In this document: positions 30,130 through 41,938 of the stretch, in pieces
Layout: the number at the start of each line of letters is the position of its first letter
Position numbering within the stretch: the first letter of the stretch is position 1
Source: Leishmania martiniquensis
Taxonomy: Eukaryota; Euglenozoa; Kinetoplastea; Trypanosomatida; Trypanosomatidae
Assembly (NCBI RefSeq): GCF_017916325.1
Contig: NC_090151.1
Location: 390,001-454,000 of the forward strand
DNA: 64,000 bases
Direction: 5' to 3'
Position numbers and translations under genes: made by a program
The notes under the pieces: generated by a model
Told to the model about the DNA's origin: nothing
Databases searched by the model: none
The model's input: only the letters and a program-made list of their open reading frames with translations

Positions 30130-33100
30130 AGGTGTTTGGGGATACACCATTCACCTCGACCCTGGCGCCACGGTCGCCGATTGTCCAGCTGACTGTCTTC
30201 TGCGGGTGTGGTCGCGCATGAGCGCAGCATTCGCTGTCCAGTTTTCTTGCGCGCTGCTGCTGCCTCGGGTGATGTGCCCGTGACTCTGAGCGCGCCTTTG
30301 CTCCGTCGTGCATGCGCAGGTGGTGAGTGCGTGCTCCACTTACCCCTGGTTCATGGAAGATATGCCACCTTCTCGCTTCTTTTCTTCGTGCTTACGGCGA
30401 TGTGCGGTCGATTAATCACGGCTGCTCTATTCGGTGGGTGTGCATACATTTCTTCCACGTGCGAGTCGTACAGCGCTGTGGGCGCGTATGTGTTAGAGCT
30501 CTCCTCTCCCCTCCCCCTCGCACGCCTTCTCACGCCCCCTTTTGTATTCCCCACTTTTTGTGCGTCACCTCCTCGACTCATCTTCGCTCGCTCTCTTCTC
30601 GTCGTACCGCCTCACGTAGCGTTCCTGCCTGTGTGGTCCGATTTTTCTGCCAATGCGTTCTACTCCTCTTTCTTCACCCCCTGCCCCCCTCCACCACGCT
30701 TTCATTCTCGCCTTCACTGCGGATGAGGCACACCACACCTCTCCGTGAGCACGGTGCCGAAAAGGATGGGTGGCGGTGGTGGTGGTGGACACAGAGCCAA
30801 GTGCTCGTCGCGTAGCAAAGGCCGGGCGGCGCACCGCTGCTACTGTTGGCGGTCAAGTCCGGGACGGCGTGACGTTGGAGTGGCCTGCAGAAGAATTTGT
30901 GTGCTGGGGCTGGAAGAGTAGGATGCGAGTGAGTTACTGTGCTGAGATGACTGCGCTTGCGCCTTGCTGCGAAGCGTGCGCCTACGGCTGTGCCGCACCA
31001 CGAGGTGACGTGGCATTCTGCGAGATAGCGCTGTAGGCGGAGTTCAGCTGGGAGCTTCACGTGTGTTATGAGTGATGCGTGTGGCTTGGGGGAAGGGGGC
31101 ACTTCGCTAGACGAACGGAAGAGGCCCCTTTGATTCCTGCGGCGCATTCTGTCCACGCCTTTTCTTTTGTTCTTCCGCTGTGCATTGTTGCTGGTCTGAG
31201 CGAGTCAGCGAGCTCGCATGTCCTCCCTCCCCCTCTCCCTCTCTCCCACACCAACCCCGAAAAAAATGTGGAAAGTCCCACATCTTTGGTGAACTTGTGG
31301 GAGGGGAGAGGTGGCGGCTCGATTTGGCGTCTCTCTCTCTTCATGTAGAGGCTGTTGTGCGCTGCTCATCCTCTCCGTCGCACCGTCGGAGGTGCGTCAA
31401 TGGACGCGTACGTTTACGCATTGATGGTGTGTTGGGTGCGGCGCTCCTCTTTTCTTTGCTTGTTCTCGTTTTCCATTATATCGTCTTCAAGGATGCTGTG
31501 TGACCTTCACCGCCTCACGGTCCCTCTCCCCTTCTGTCCGCGCCTAACCGCTTTCACACAGAGTTGCGCTCACGCCGTTGGCGTCTCTCCTAAACGCACA
31601 CGGCAGGCATGAAAAGGCTTCACGTCTGCTGTGTTCCTTCATGCCAAGCAGAAGCGAACCGCCATGCATTCCGCCTGGCGACCTCTGCGCCAGAATCTCT
31701 GCACCGGCGACGTGCGCATTCGCGTGGTGGCAAGAGTGGACAACCATCGTGGCTCTCTTGTCGCTTGTGGTCAGCGGCAACCAGGAAGGAGGGCGGTGGC
31801 CATGCGGGGGCGGGGAGCCTGCAGATGTGCTTCCGTGTATGCCGCAGTATGGCAGACCCTCCCTCCCTCTCCCCTCAGCATCATCCTCCCTGCTATTCTT
31901 CCGCGGTGAAAAAGAAAAGAGAGAGCGAGAGAGAGGGGGAGGGAGGAGGGGAGGAGGGCTCGCGATACGCCGCAGTGGCACACAATCGGGGTGGGTGGGG
32001 GAAAGGAGTGGGTAGAAATGAGGAGGGGGGGCTGGCGTGCTCGTGATTCCCACTCAGACCCCTCCCCTTCTCCGCAAGCTCTCCTCTGTTACACGCCGCA
32101 CCTGTGCTCGTTCGCCCACGCCTAGGGGAGTGGGGTGTGACTCCGCCCCTTTCGGCCATTGGTGCCACTTCGCAGCGTTTCGCTTCTTTTGCCGCGCTCG
32201 CGCGGGCCCAGCGAAGTGCGCGGCGGCAGGGAGGCGTGCGATATCGACGCCGTGCATGTGGTACCATCCCAACCCACTCCCCCCCTCCTCTCTGTATTGC
32301 GCCACGTGCTTTTGGCCTCCGCCATGCGCGCCTCGGCGTCAATGCAGCGCGTCCCTTCCTTCGCTGCCCATCTCTCTCTCTCTCTCCGTCTCTTTCCTCT
32401 GATGCGACTGTGACGGCGACCGCCCTCCGCTGCCTCCGTTTGTTCGCGAGTCAGCGGCGCCTGACTGTGTGTGACTGTGTGTGTGTGCGGAGCTGTGTGG
32501 ATGACACACACACACACACCCTATCGCCTTTGCCTCTTTCGAATATTTCGGCACTCCGCAGACTTCCGCGTCGCTGCTCTCCCACTGCGTCAGTGCCACC
32601 CCGGTCGACGTCCTTCACCAGGGGCGCGTACCAGCAGTTGCATTGTGACAACAAAGACGTCACTGTGGGTAGTTGGGTAGGTGGTGGTGGTGGTGATGAG
32701 GGGGGGGGCAGGCCGCTGCGAAAGGAAGCGTACGTTTACCTGCGCACAGTCGCGGCTGCATCGTACAGCTCTGCAAAAGGCCAGCGGGCCTGATAGACGT
32801 GTGCCGGTAAAGTATAGACTTTCGCTGCCTCTTCAACTCTCCTCGGCAACCGTTGGACCGTGGTACCGCGCAGCCGTCACGCACGCGCTCTTCGTTTGCT
32901 CTTGCCACGCCACTGGATACGGCGCTGCCCCCGATCCTGGCTGATCGTTCGTGCTCCTGTTTCACTTTCCTCAAGCGACGCGCGCGCACCCGCTGACCTC
33001 TCAACCGGTATGTGCACGCGCAGACACCCATACACACACACACACACACACGTGGACAGAGAGAGGGAGAGGGGGGGGAAAGGGCAGCCGTTTCAGCCCG

Positions 33101-33615
33101 TATAGCTTTTCCTGGCGCATCCCTTCCTCCCTCCCTTGGGCGCCGCCTGCGGATACGCCGACTCGCCTTCGCTCGCTCTGCTCCGCTTGGACGTACCTTT
33201 TCCACGCTATTCCTTCTTCCTTTGCGAGTGGCCCTCGCCTCCGCTGACACACGCGCACACGGCCCCTTTTGCCTTTTCTCTTTCGTATTTGTCTCGCTGC
33301 CGCCAAACTGAGGCTCGACTCATCCCTCATCGTATCTGTGCGCGTCCTGCCGTGGTATGACCTCCGCTTTCTTGTGTAGGTGACGCACGCTGCTTTACTG
33401 CAGCTGTTGTGTATGTGTCTCCTGCCATTCATTGTGGAACCGCCGATCCACGTAGCGCCCATTGCCGTGCCTTCGCCTCCTCTCTCTTTCTTTCATATTG
33501 ACCTTCTCCCTATCTTTCACCCCTCCTTCCCCGAGCTGGAGTGTGCTCTCTTCAAGGCGACCGGGCCCATCGCTACTCGCGCGCGAGACGCCTCTATTGT
33601 GTGCCACCGAGAGCG
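30130..33615. other. Intergenic region of 3.5 kb with a SIDER-like segment; no supported gene
   Basis: This is one of the longest gene-free stretches. It contains the retroposon-like segment at 30787-30880, a purine block near 31910-31960, CA/TG microsatellites (32470-32520, 33030-33050) and pyrimidine tracts. None of the short open frames has a recognisable protein. Confidence 0.55.
30787..30880 (+). mobile_element. SIDER-like retroposon remnant, plus-strand copy
   Basis: These 94 bases match 55308-55215 on the opposite strand without gaps. I count 18 mismatches, about 81% identity, including an uninterrupted 18-base GGCGGTCAAGTCCGGG-type core. It starts 657 bases after the stop of the 333-aa gene and is in sense orientation. 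Position and divergence fit the short degenerate SIDER elements that populate Leishmania 3' UTRs and can affect mRNA stability. Element borders were not resolved; the family name is inferred. Confidence 0.6.
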
Positions 33616-36600
33616 ATGCCGCAGATGCTGTCGTGTAATGTGCACGCAGGCGAAGGGGTGGCACTGACACAGATGATTGAGGAGGCGGGCAACTTCTGTC
33701 AGGGCGGCAACAGCGAGAACCTGCGTAATAACAGCGCCAGTCAATACTGCAGGGCCGCAGCCGGTGCGCTGATGAAGCCGAGCGAGGCCCTCCCACCGGC
33801 ACCGTCGTCGCTGCCTCGAGGCAGCACCAACGGATGTGACGTATTCGATTCCGCGTGCTCTGACAGCGTACCCTCGCGTGGGAAGTGCACGGCTGCCGCC
33901 GTCTCAGAGACGAGCACGGCGGTTGCCGTTGTACTGAGCCCGTCCATCGTCACCTCTCTCCTTCAGGAGCGAGTGCATAGCGTGAGCCGCGTTGCACTAT
34001 TACCACGCGATCGGTTCTTGCCAACGCCTTTGTTGAACCACGGCGCTGTGAAGGCGGCCGCTGCGGTGTCAACGCCACTCGACGGAAGAGCAATGCATGT
34101 GGCGGTGCTGGCTGATCAGGCGCATCTGCTATCCATCGCGCGCTCATCCCTCTGGACATCGACAGCATGGCTCACCTCTGTCGCTGACGTAGCGGCTGTG
34201 TCCCGGCTGTTTGATAAGCTGAGCTCGCGTCAGCAGGCGGATATGCTGGCCCGCGCTCATACCGTTGCGGCTGCTGCGGGAGTCGCAACCACTGCCATGC
34301 CATCCGCACAGGCGTCTGCCGTGCTGGTGCCGCTGACATCACCAGCGCTGGGTGTACTAATCATCACGAACGACCGTACTGGTGACGGTAGGACGCTTCG
34401 CGCAGCTTCCGCGATCAGCGAATGGCCTTCTGCCTTTGCTTCAGCAGAAGCACCGGCTGAAATCGTGGACAGTATGAGCGACGAGGCCGACTCACCACAC
34501 ACCTCGCGCACTCAAGCGCACAGCCCGCCGACCACAGCCTTAGAGCGGCTTGCTTGCCCTTATGTGGCGGGTAGCAATGGTTTCTTAGAGGACGCTGCCG
34601 TCTCAGCTGCTGATCTGCAACAACTGCCATCACCCAATATCGCCGTATCTGACACGAGTCGCCTCACTCCCGCATCCCAGAGCGCCGGTGACGAAAGGCG
34701 GGCGCAGTCGAGCCTCAGGGGGCATCATGGAACTGCCAGCATGCCCGACTCCCAACCACCACCGCTGAGCGATTTAACGCGCACCTCCACGACCCCGCTC
34801 GAATACCCTTCAGAGAGCGCGCTAACAGCCGGTGCCACTGCTACTCCTATGGCTTCCAGGTCTGAGCCGGCTCTCTCTGCCACTGCAGCGCCAGCGGCGC
34901 AGCCTCAGGGTGAGCGGAGGGGCACGGCGCAGCGTCATGTAATGGACAGCCGCGGCCCTTTGCGCGGCGACGCTCAGGGGAGGCCAACCGTGCCAATTAC
35001 TGAGCCTCCTGCAGCTGCCTCCCCTCTCCGCTGCGCAGTATCAGACGCGACGGTGTACAACACGATGGAGACGGCGCCGTTTGGCGCCGTTGCTCGGTCG
35101 ACTGCCACGGACACTGCTTTAGAGCAGCCGGCGGCGGCTCATGACCAGAATTCGCCGTCGCCAGTTCTGCCGCTGCCGGACGCGCTTGAGACAATGCTGC
35201 CACCACCGACGAGCGCGGCACAAATGGCGCTCTCTGTGCCTTTCTCTGGTGGGGGGGCGTTGTTGCTGGATGGTGCGCGGCAGAGCTGCAGCCGTGACGC
35301 TGCGTCGGTCTGTAGGAGTAGCCCGCCCGTGGTAGCAGCGGCACCACAAATCGCCGCCAGCCCACCGGTTCCCATTTCCCTTGCCGAATCCTCTGCAAGC
35401 GCGATGATGGCATCCTCTGCGATACGGAGAGATGCGGACGATAGCGCGCTGCTGGTCCAGCAAGCCCGGCTAGCAACGCAAAATGCTTCGTGCGAACCTC
35501 CCTCGATGCGCCACGATGCGTTCCCACAGAGCGTCACGGCGAGGGATGCGGTGCCGCCTGCCACTTCCGCTGAGGGATACGCCCTCCTCTTCACCTCACC
35601 GCTGCGAGCTGCCCACTCCGCGGCCGGCAGACTTGGTGGTGGCGCCTTTCTTCGTGACGACGGCACCGCGGCCCCGCCGTTAGAGCCCCTCATGTCGTCC
35701 GGGTGCCATGCGGGCGGCGTTCAATGCGCGGGTGGCGGCGCGCCCGATACGTGCCCCGCTGCGTCAGTGACAGCTGAGCTGGCAGGGTGCGCGCAGACCT
35801 TTCGTGACAGCCCTCCTTTCCTGACCCTGGACACCGACTCGCAGCCGCCCCAGCCTGTAGGCGGAAGCGTGGCGTGCCGAGCCGTCTCCGAGGCACCAAC
35901 TGGAAGCGGCGCACGCACGCTCGCCGATGCGTCGACAACAACGGAGGGCGATGTGCCGCGCCGCGGCGACACGTTTGGCTACCGCAGCACGTCAGAGAGC
36001 GGTGTTCGAGCGCACGTCCTGCCCATGCCGCTGCAAGCAGCAGCTTGTCAGGAGGCGGGCTCGTGGCGCGAGCAGAGCCCCCCTCACGCCAGTGGTAGCT
36101 GCTGCGCTGATGCCATCCGAGAGCCCATCGAGGAGACAGCCAGCGTGGCGACGCGGGGTACACCAAGGGAGAAGCAACTTTCCATGCTGCGCCAAGGCAA
36201 CTGTGTGGACGTGCAGCTCAGGGCTGAGGTTGATGGCGCACCGATCTTGGACAAGGCTTCTGACTCGACAGGCCCCTTCGCGCAGGAGGGCGGCCGCGTT
36301 GAGCGGGAAGGTGGCGGTGGCATGATGTCGGCACGGTCGACGCCACGCCAGGAATCGCGCCACTTGTCTGCCCTGCAGTCCCCCGCCAGCCGATCCATTG
36401 CAGCGAACGTGGTGCAGCCTTTGAATAGCATCCGCAAGGAGTCTCCCGTGCCTTTGGTGTCTATCACAGCCCCACTGTTGCCCGTGGCTGCCTGCCTTCG
36501 CCTCGCTGCATCATCATCGACCTCAGTGCCGCCTTCTGAAGGGGAGGCGCCTATCATTCGAAGACGTCGCACCGCACCAGCCGAGGAGATCGACACAACA

Positions 36601-39600
36601 GGGACGTCGACGCGTGGCGTTCCAGAGCGGCATAGATCATCAACGCCCCGGTCTGCTGCTCGCACACGCGCATCGCTGCTATCGATTGGATCGGCTCCGC
36701 CGATATCCCCTCATGCAGCTGCCATGACAGGCATAGCGGCTGCCGTCTCCACGTTTCACACGACTGCTGCTGGGCCTCCCGCGCATTTCGTTGCTCCTTC
36801 CCAGGCGCTCTCGGCGAAAGCCAAGAGGGCTTCCATGTCGCAGAGCAGCGTGGCAATGCAGCAGGCGCCTTTGTCATCGCTCATGGCGTCGAACTCGAAG
36901 TTGCTGCATGTTGTGGGCACGACGTATGATGCGCCTGCCGCGGTGGCGGCGGAACATTTGCGGCAGCCAGGCACGCCAGCCGGCTGCGTGATTGGCCCCG
37001 CGCACCACCATACAGCCGCGCTCTCCTGCCCTCCCGCCCCAGACAAGCCTCTGCGGCTGCACAGAGAAGCCGTGGCACCGCAGGCGCTGCCCACGTGCCG
37101 CAGCACGGAGGCTTGCTGCGTTGACAGGCCTTGCGCCACGGTTGTACCGCCTCGCTCCTCGCCATGGAATGCTGCCGTCTCAGCGCATGGAGGGTTACCG
37201 CACGGCGGTGCGAACTCGCCATCTTCTCCATCAGGAGCGTCTGTGGTGAGCATCCACGAGCGAGCGATTTCGGCGTCATCTGGCACCCGCGCTCCAATGC
37301 GTACGAGGCTAGAGGCGTTGCGCACACCGCGAAGCTCAAGCCACCGACGCTGCTCCAGCTGTAGCATGGGCGAGCGTCGCGCCGCGGAGCATATTGTTTT
37401 GACGACTTTAGAGTCGCCGTCCTCTTCCCCGCATGCTACTCGAGGTGAGCAAGCGCAGGCGGAGCAACGCTGTGCTCGCATGTGCACCAACTCACCTCCT
37501 CGGCGACCTTTGCGCTGTGTGGCGCACCCGCTACCACTCCCCGTCTGTGTTGAAGCTCCTTCTGCCACCATGTCGTCCTCAGCGTCTCGCGAGGCAACCC
37601 CGCCGCGCATGCCGCTTGATGTGAGCGACGCCGACACAGGGAGCGGAGCCCCCTCTATCATACCAGGGACCATCGGCGCGGCCGGTAGCAGCGTATCTTC
37701 GCCAGAGGTGAGTGATCTCCTCGGTGTACTGGCTAAATGGAGTCCAACCCCGCTAGCTATGCCGACACCACATCTAACGCCTCAGCAAGAGGCAACAGAG
37801 GCGGCGATGATGCCAGAGGCCGTTGTGCACAAGCGATCGACCGCGGAGGCATCTCTCGTTGCCGCTGCTCTTGCCTCCGAAACGCAGACGCAGTTGCTCA
37901 GCGGACGCACCGAGGCGCATACACGTATGCATTCAGCCAGTGACGCCGCTGCGCCGCCGGGAAAGAGGGGAGGGGGAGACGCGTGCGGCGCCTCCGCTGC
38001 GCCAGCGGCGCCTCCGCGCAACGGTAAACCTGGCACTGCAGCGGCTCAGAAGACGTCGCACGCGGCGCTCTTGACACATGCGGTGCCTGCCGCGGACAAC
38101 CTTAACCGCCTGACCACTGCCCCGAAGGGGTGCCGGCATCCTGCAGTTGACAGTCGAGCGAGAGCGGTAGAGGTCCCATCGGTGGCGAGCCTCCTTGCCC
38201 ACCCGCCAGTATTGCGGAGTGCTGCTGCCACGCCGTCTACTCGGGACGCTGCAGCAACGCCGATCATGCAGCCAGTGTCGCAGAAAACAACAGCGACGGC
38301 GCCCGCAGCTGCGAACGTCACTGCGAGACATCCCCTGCCGAGTGCGATGGGCCCTTCCTGGGAAAGGATGGAGCCGCTGCCTGTGGGCTGCCTCGCGCCT
38401 GCAGCACCGACTTTGACTACGCCAACGGCGCGTGCGATTGCGCAGCATTCGGTGCGACTGCAGATCTCCGGAACGCCGACCGCTGTCCCTCATTGCGTGC
38501 CAGAACCCTCTTCCCCTCTGTCCCGCGTCCCACACCCGCTGACGCCCCGAAGGGCGTCTTTTACAAGTCACAGGCCCGCCCCATTGCCACACCCAGCGGC
38601 GTCTGGGCTGTGTTGCTGGCCGCTTCCTCTCATCACGCCGCACCAGGGAGGAAAAGGGGCACGCCATGGACGTGGGAGTGGTGCAGCTCTCGCCGTACCC
38701 CCAACTTCCCCGATCCCCCAGCGCCTTACTTGCGGCACTGTTGCCAATAGCCCCGGGGGTGAGGTGATGGCGGAGGTGTCGCGTGGCACTCACGCCAGCG
38801 ACGACGAGTGGCCCATCCCTGCTTTGTCGTGCCCCTCCTCCGTTGCCTCTGGCTGCCTCCAGTGCCATCGGCTTCAGAGGGGGTGCCGCAGCGGGCTGCC
38901 CCGCTCCCTGCCCTTTTCGGGAGTGACACGCGATCCAACACCCACGCCGGTGCCGTGCCAAGTGCCGGAGAGAGCTGTGTGCAAGACCCTCTCAACTGAG
39001 CCCGATGGCCAGGGCAGACGCGACGCTGGACCAACATCGGAGAGAGATCAGCCGGCCGCGCACCAAAGCGCTTCATCTCCTCGGCTGTGGTGGCGAGGGC
39101 GGCGCACCCTGACCCCTGAGCAGGGGCTGCGAGGAAGACGGCAGACTCACGGCCGCGGCGCCCGCATGGAGGACTTTCCGATAGTGTTGCCACCGCGCCC
39201 TGGCATGATGGGCGGCCCTGGCCAAGCGGCATCGCCGCGCAATTGTCCCGAAATTTCATCGCCAGCGGCCAATGCCGCCGCGGCTGGCGGCACTGAAGCT
39301 ATAGGTGACGCAAGGGTGGTGGCCGCTACTGCTGCGCCTGTTTCCGCAACATCGCCGCCGCTGCGGCCGTCGACGATACTCCTTGCACCGATATTTGGCT
39401 CTGTTGGCGGACGTGCTGGAGCCCCCGCCGCCGGTGGTGCTGCACTGGTATGTGCCACGGCAGGCCAACCTCTGCATCGAGTCGCTGCTGCCTTGCCCGC
39501 ATCGCCGTCAGGAGGTGCCGCTGCGACTGAGCCAGCGACGGCGGCTAGGGGGCGCGCCGAATGTGTCCTGGCGGAGGCGGCTAACTACGCTGGCAACTAC

Positions 39601-40818
39601 CAGCGGAAGCGCCGACCTCGAAGCATTAAGAGCGGCCGACCGCAGCCTTCATCAGCGTTTGCTTTTCAGCCCTCAATGGGGACAGACACACAGTCACCAC
39701 CACGCGGCCGGGGAGGGGCAGGAGAGAGCACAGGCAGTGGACTTGGATTGCTGCCGATGGCAGAGGGTAGCATGGCAGGGTCGAGCGCCGCTTTTGTTCC
39801 TGCTGCGGGCCACACAGAGCCGTGCACGCTATGCGACGAGGGAATAAACGCTGCCCAGCGTGACGCTGGCAAGGGCGAGGGGTCCTACCGACAGCAGCGC
39901 GCGCCGAGGCTGACGCGGGCGTTGCTTGACCGACTGCAGCGTCAGTACGCCGCTGCGGATGCCGCCGCCTCTCGACCGCATCGCTCACGAATAAATCGTT
40001 CGTTGAAGGGGGCATTTATTGCAGGCTGGCGAGACGACATACATCACTGCCCTCATGACGGCAACGGTGCTTATGGCTCACCTGCGATACCGCAGTACCG
40101 GGGTCTCTCAGCCTCGTCGCGCGAACAGCATGTGGAGAACCAAGCAGCTGTCCTCCCTAGAAGAGGGGGGACGGCTGCACACCCCAACGCGCCCACAAGC
40201 CCGCCGCTGACGCTGCATGCCATCGCTGGCCCCGCTGCGATAGACACCCGCGTCGAATCGCTGCTTTCCGCCAGGCCAGATCTCGCAGTGGCGCCCCAGA
40301 AAGCCCTCTATCGGGAGCAGTGCGCCTCCCCCTCCCCCGACCCTGTCGCACCACAGCTGCCGGTGCGTGCAAATCGTGGCGCCGTGCTGCGGTCACCCAG
40401 TCTGAAGGCGCTGCCGCTGCTGCAGCCTGCTCACCATGCCCAGCCCCACCGTTCTCGGCGCATCCTCGCAGGGCAGCCGCCTCCCAAGTCCACCGCTCGC
40501 AGGTGGTCCCACGCCTCCGACTCGGTACCCGTCGCGGTGCCGGAAATGATCTTTTCGCCGGAAACGGTGCTGACAGCGTTTCCACCGAAGGTGCCACTGG
40601 AGCATCAGGAGGCACCGGTGCTGACAGCAGTGATCCACGTGCTTCCCACATCAAGGCGGGTGCCTTGGCCCCCGGAGAGCAAAGGTCAAGGTGGTAGCAC
40701 TCAGGCTCAAAGCGCCACGAAGGCGTGCCCCAGGCGAGGGTGGTCTGGGCAGAGCATTAGGAACTTCCTCCGCGGGCTTCGTAAGCAGCGCGGCCAGCGG
40801 CATGGCGGGCAGAAGTGA
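33616..40818 (+). CDS. Very large low-complexity protein (2,400 aa)
   Basis: A single uninterrupted frame of 7.2 kb, too long to be chance even in GC-rich DNA. The product is dominated by Ala, Ser, Pro, Thr and Arg with no visible globular domain, membrane span or signal peptide. The N-terminal ~270 residues (to about LARAHTVAAAAG) are the most protein-like, with a plausible helical segment around 190-230. The rest resembles an intrinsically disordered scaffold with many SP and TP sites. The C-terminus is basic (RRGWSGQSIRNFLRGLRKQ) and could bind membrane or nucleic acid. The first ATG is 33616; the frame is open back to a GTG at 33541. I do not recognise a family; a kinetoplastid-specific cytoskeletal or signalling scaffold is possible but unproven. 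Confidence 0.8.
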   Translation: MPQMLSCNVHAGEGVALTQMIEEAGNFCQGGNSENLRNNSASQYCRAAAGALMKPSEALPPAPSSLPRGSTNGCDVFDSACSDSVPSRGKCTAAAVSETSTAVAVVLSPSIVTSLLQERVHSVSRVALLPRDRFLPTPLLNHGAVKAAAAVSTPLDGRAMHVAVLADQAHLLSIARSSLWTSTAWLTSVADVAAVSRLFDKLSSRQQADMLARAHTVAAAAGVATTAMPSAQASAVLVPLTSPALGVLIITNDRTGDGRTLRAASAISEWPSAFASAEAPAEIVDSMSDEADSPHTSRTQAHSPPTTALERLACPYVAGSNGFLEDAAVSAADLQQLPSPNIAVSDTSRLTPASQSAGDERRAQSSLRGHHGTASMPDSQPPPLSDLTRTSTTPLEYPSESALTAGATATPMASRSEPALSATAAPAAQPQGERRGTAQRHVMDSRGPLRGDAQGRPTVPITEPPAAASPLRCAVSDATVYNTMETAPFGAVARSTATDTALEQPAAAHDQNSPSPVLPLPDALETMLPPPTSAAQMALSVPFSGGGALLLDGARQSCSRDAASVCRSSPPVVAAAPQIAASPPVPISLAESSASAMMASSAIRRDADDSALLVQQARLATQNASCEPPSMRHDAFPQSVTARDAVPPATSAEGYALLFTSPLRAAHSAAGRLGGGAFLRDDGTAAPPLEPLMSSGCHAGGVQCAGGGAPDTCPAASVTAELAGCAQTFRDSPPFLTLDTDSQPPQPVGGSVACRAVSEAPTGSGARTLADASTTTEGDVPRRGDTFGYRSTSESGVRAHVLPMPLQAAACQEAGSWREQSPPHASGSCCADAIREPIEETASVATRGTPREKQLSMLRQGNCVDVQLRAEVDGAPILDKASDSTGPFAQEGGRVEREGGGGMMSARSTPRQESRHLSALQSPASRSIAANVVQPLNSIRKESPVPLVSITAPLLPVAACLRLAASSSTSVPPSEGEAPIIRRRRTAPAEEIDTTGTSTRGVPERHRSSTPRSAARTRASLLSIGSAPPISPHAAAMTGIAAAVSTFHTTAAGPPAHFVAPSQALSAKAKRASMSQSSVAMQQAPLSSLMASNSKLLHVVGTTYDAPAAVAAEHLRQPGTPAGCVIGPAHHHTAALSCPPAPDKPLRLHREAVAPQALPTCRSTEACCVDRPCATVVPPRSSPWNAAVSAHGGLPHGGANSPSSPSGASVVSIHERAISASSGTRAPMRTRLEALRTPRSSSHRRCSSCSMGERRAAEHIVLTTLESPSSSPHATRGEQAQAEQRCARMCTNSPPRRPLRCVAHPLPLPVCVEAPSATMSSSASREATPPRMPLDVSDADTGSGAPSIIPGTIGAAGSSVSSPEVSDLLGVLAKWSPTPLAMPTPHLTPQQEATEAAMMPEAVVHKRSTAEASLVAAALASETQTQLLSGRTEAHTRMHSASDAAAPPGKRGGGDACGASAAPAAPPRNGKPGTAAAQKTSHAALLTHAVPAADNLNRLTTAPKGCRHPAVDSRARAVEVPSVASLLAHPPVLRSAAATPSTRDAAATPIMQPVSQKTTATAPAAANVTARHPLPSAMGPSWERMEPLPVGCLAPAAPTLTTPTARAIAQHSVRLQISGTPTAVPHCVPEPSSPLSRVPHPLTPRRASFTSHRPAPLPHPAASGLCCWPLPLITPHQGGKGARHGRGSGAALAVPPTSPIPQRLTCGTVANSPGGEVMAEVSRGTHASDDEWPIPALSCPSSVASGCLQCHRLQRGCRSGLPRSLPFSGVTRDPTPTPVPCQVPERAVCKTLSTEPDGQGRRDAGPTSERDQPAAHQSASSPRLWWRGRRTLTPEQGLRGRRQTHGRGARMEDFPIVLPPRPGMMGGPGQAASPRNCPEISSPAANAAAAGGTEAIGDARVVAATAAPVSATSPPLRPSTILLAPIFGSVGGRAGAPAAGGAALVCATAGQPLHRVAAALPASPSGGAAATEPATAARGRAECVLAEAANYAGNYQRKRRPRSIKSGRPQPSSAFAFQPSMGTDTQSPPRGRGGAGESTGSGLGLLPMAEGSMAGSSAAFVPAAGHTEPCTLCDEGINAAQRDAGKGEGSYRQQRAPRLTRALLDRLQRQYAAADAAASRPHRSRINRSLKGAFIAGWRDDIHHCPHDGNGAYGSPAIPQYRGLSASSREQHVENQAAVLPRRGGTAAHPNAPTSPPLTLHAIAGPAAIDTRVESLLSARPDLAVAPQKALYREQCASPSPDPVAPQLPVRANRGAVLRSPSLKALPLLQPAHHAQPHRSRRILAGQPPPKSTARRWSHASDSVPVAVPEMIFSPETVLTAFPPKVPLEHQEAPVLTAVIHVLPTSRRVPWPPESKGQGGSTQAQSATKACPRRGWSGQSIRNFLRGLRKQRGQRHGGQK

Positions 40819-41938
40819 TCCGCTCACTGGCGACATTGGCTGAAGCGCGTGCCTGCACGCCAGAAGCAAGGGGCGGCGGGAGGAAGCGAGGGAGGAACTG
40901 CGTGTGTGTATGTGAGGGTGGACACTGCCGTACGGTGTGCGTGCATGCAGCCCCCCTCCTCTCCCCCGCTCATAGGGAATCTCTCTTCGTTGGTGCGCTT
41001 ACCCTTTGCGCGGTGGATGTGACTCATATGGGCATTCCTTCAAATCTTAAGATTGTACGGCGCCCTCTCCTCCCTTCCCCCCCCACCACTTTACCACTCC
41101 ACTCCACTTCCGTGACCCTGTGGTGCTCCTCACCCCTCCACCCCGTCTTCCCCGCCGTTCATGTCTCACCACGGCGACGATGAGGGCTGTGCTCGCTCCG
41201 CCGCTTTTTCTTCCCCTTCCGTTCACATTCGAACCTGTGCATGATGACTGGCGCACTGCATCTCTCTTCGCACGCCTCAACGGGGCGACACTGCCCCCCC
41301 TTCCCCCTCCGCCGCCTTCTGTCAGCGAAGGAGCGCAGTGGAGTGGGGATGGACGTATTTGTCCGTGTCGCGTTCATATACACAAACACACACATGCGTA
41401 TACACATATATAAATATATATACATATATGTACGTGGACCTCCCTCAATGAAGCCCCGCCATCCTCTCCCGAAGCATCGCAGCTCAGCCATGGACGCCGG
41501 CTGCGCTTCGCTCCCTTTCTCCTTCGCTGCGTTGGTACCTCTGTGTTGCCCACCGCCTGCGAATTCAGTGTGCGCAGCCCTGCTGCACCGCAACGCCGGA
41601 TCGCCCTCGCCGGGACCCGCGCTCGAGTCCGGGAGGGCGCACCCGATGCTATCGCTTTTATTTTTTGTAACCTCTTCGCTGCTGACGCTCAGGCCGTTTG
41701 CCGATCGGCACCCCCCCTTCTGTCTCTCTCTCTTACACACACGCGCACAGACACGATACGCAGCACTGCACGCCAAAAGGCATCGCGCTTTTCTTCTCTG
41801 TATCCTTTCGCGCCTGCCTCTGCAGGAGAGGGGCATCGAAAGAGTGCTAGCGAGCACAAACGCGTGGAGGCGGCGCCCGGTCGCAGGGCCGTGGTGAACA
41901 CCTACACAGTTCCCGAGACTCGCGCACATGCTAGCGCG
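40819..41938. other. Intergenic region; no supported gene
   Basis: It carries pyrimidine tracts and a TA-rich microsatellite at 41391-41432. The downstream reading frame stays open from 41543, but without an ATG until 41939. Confidence 0.6.
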
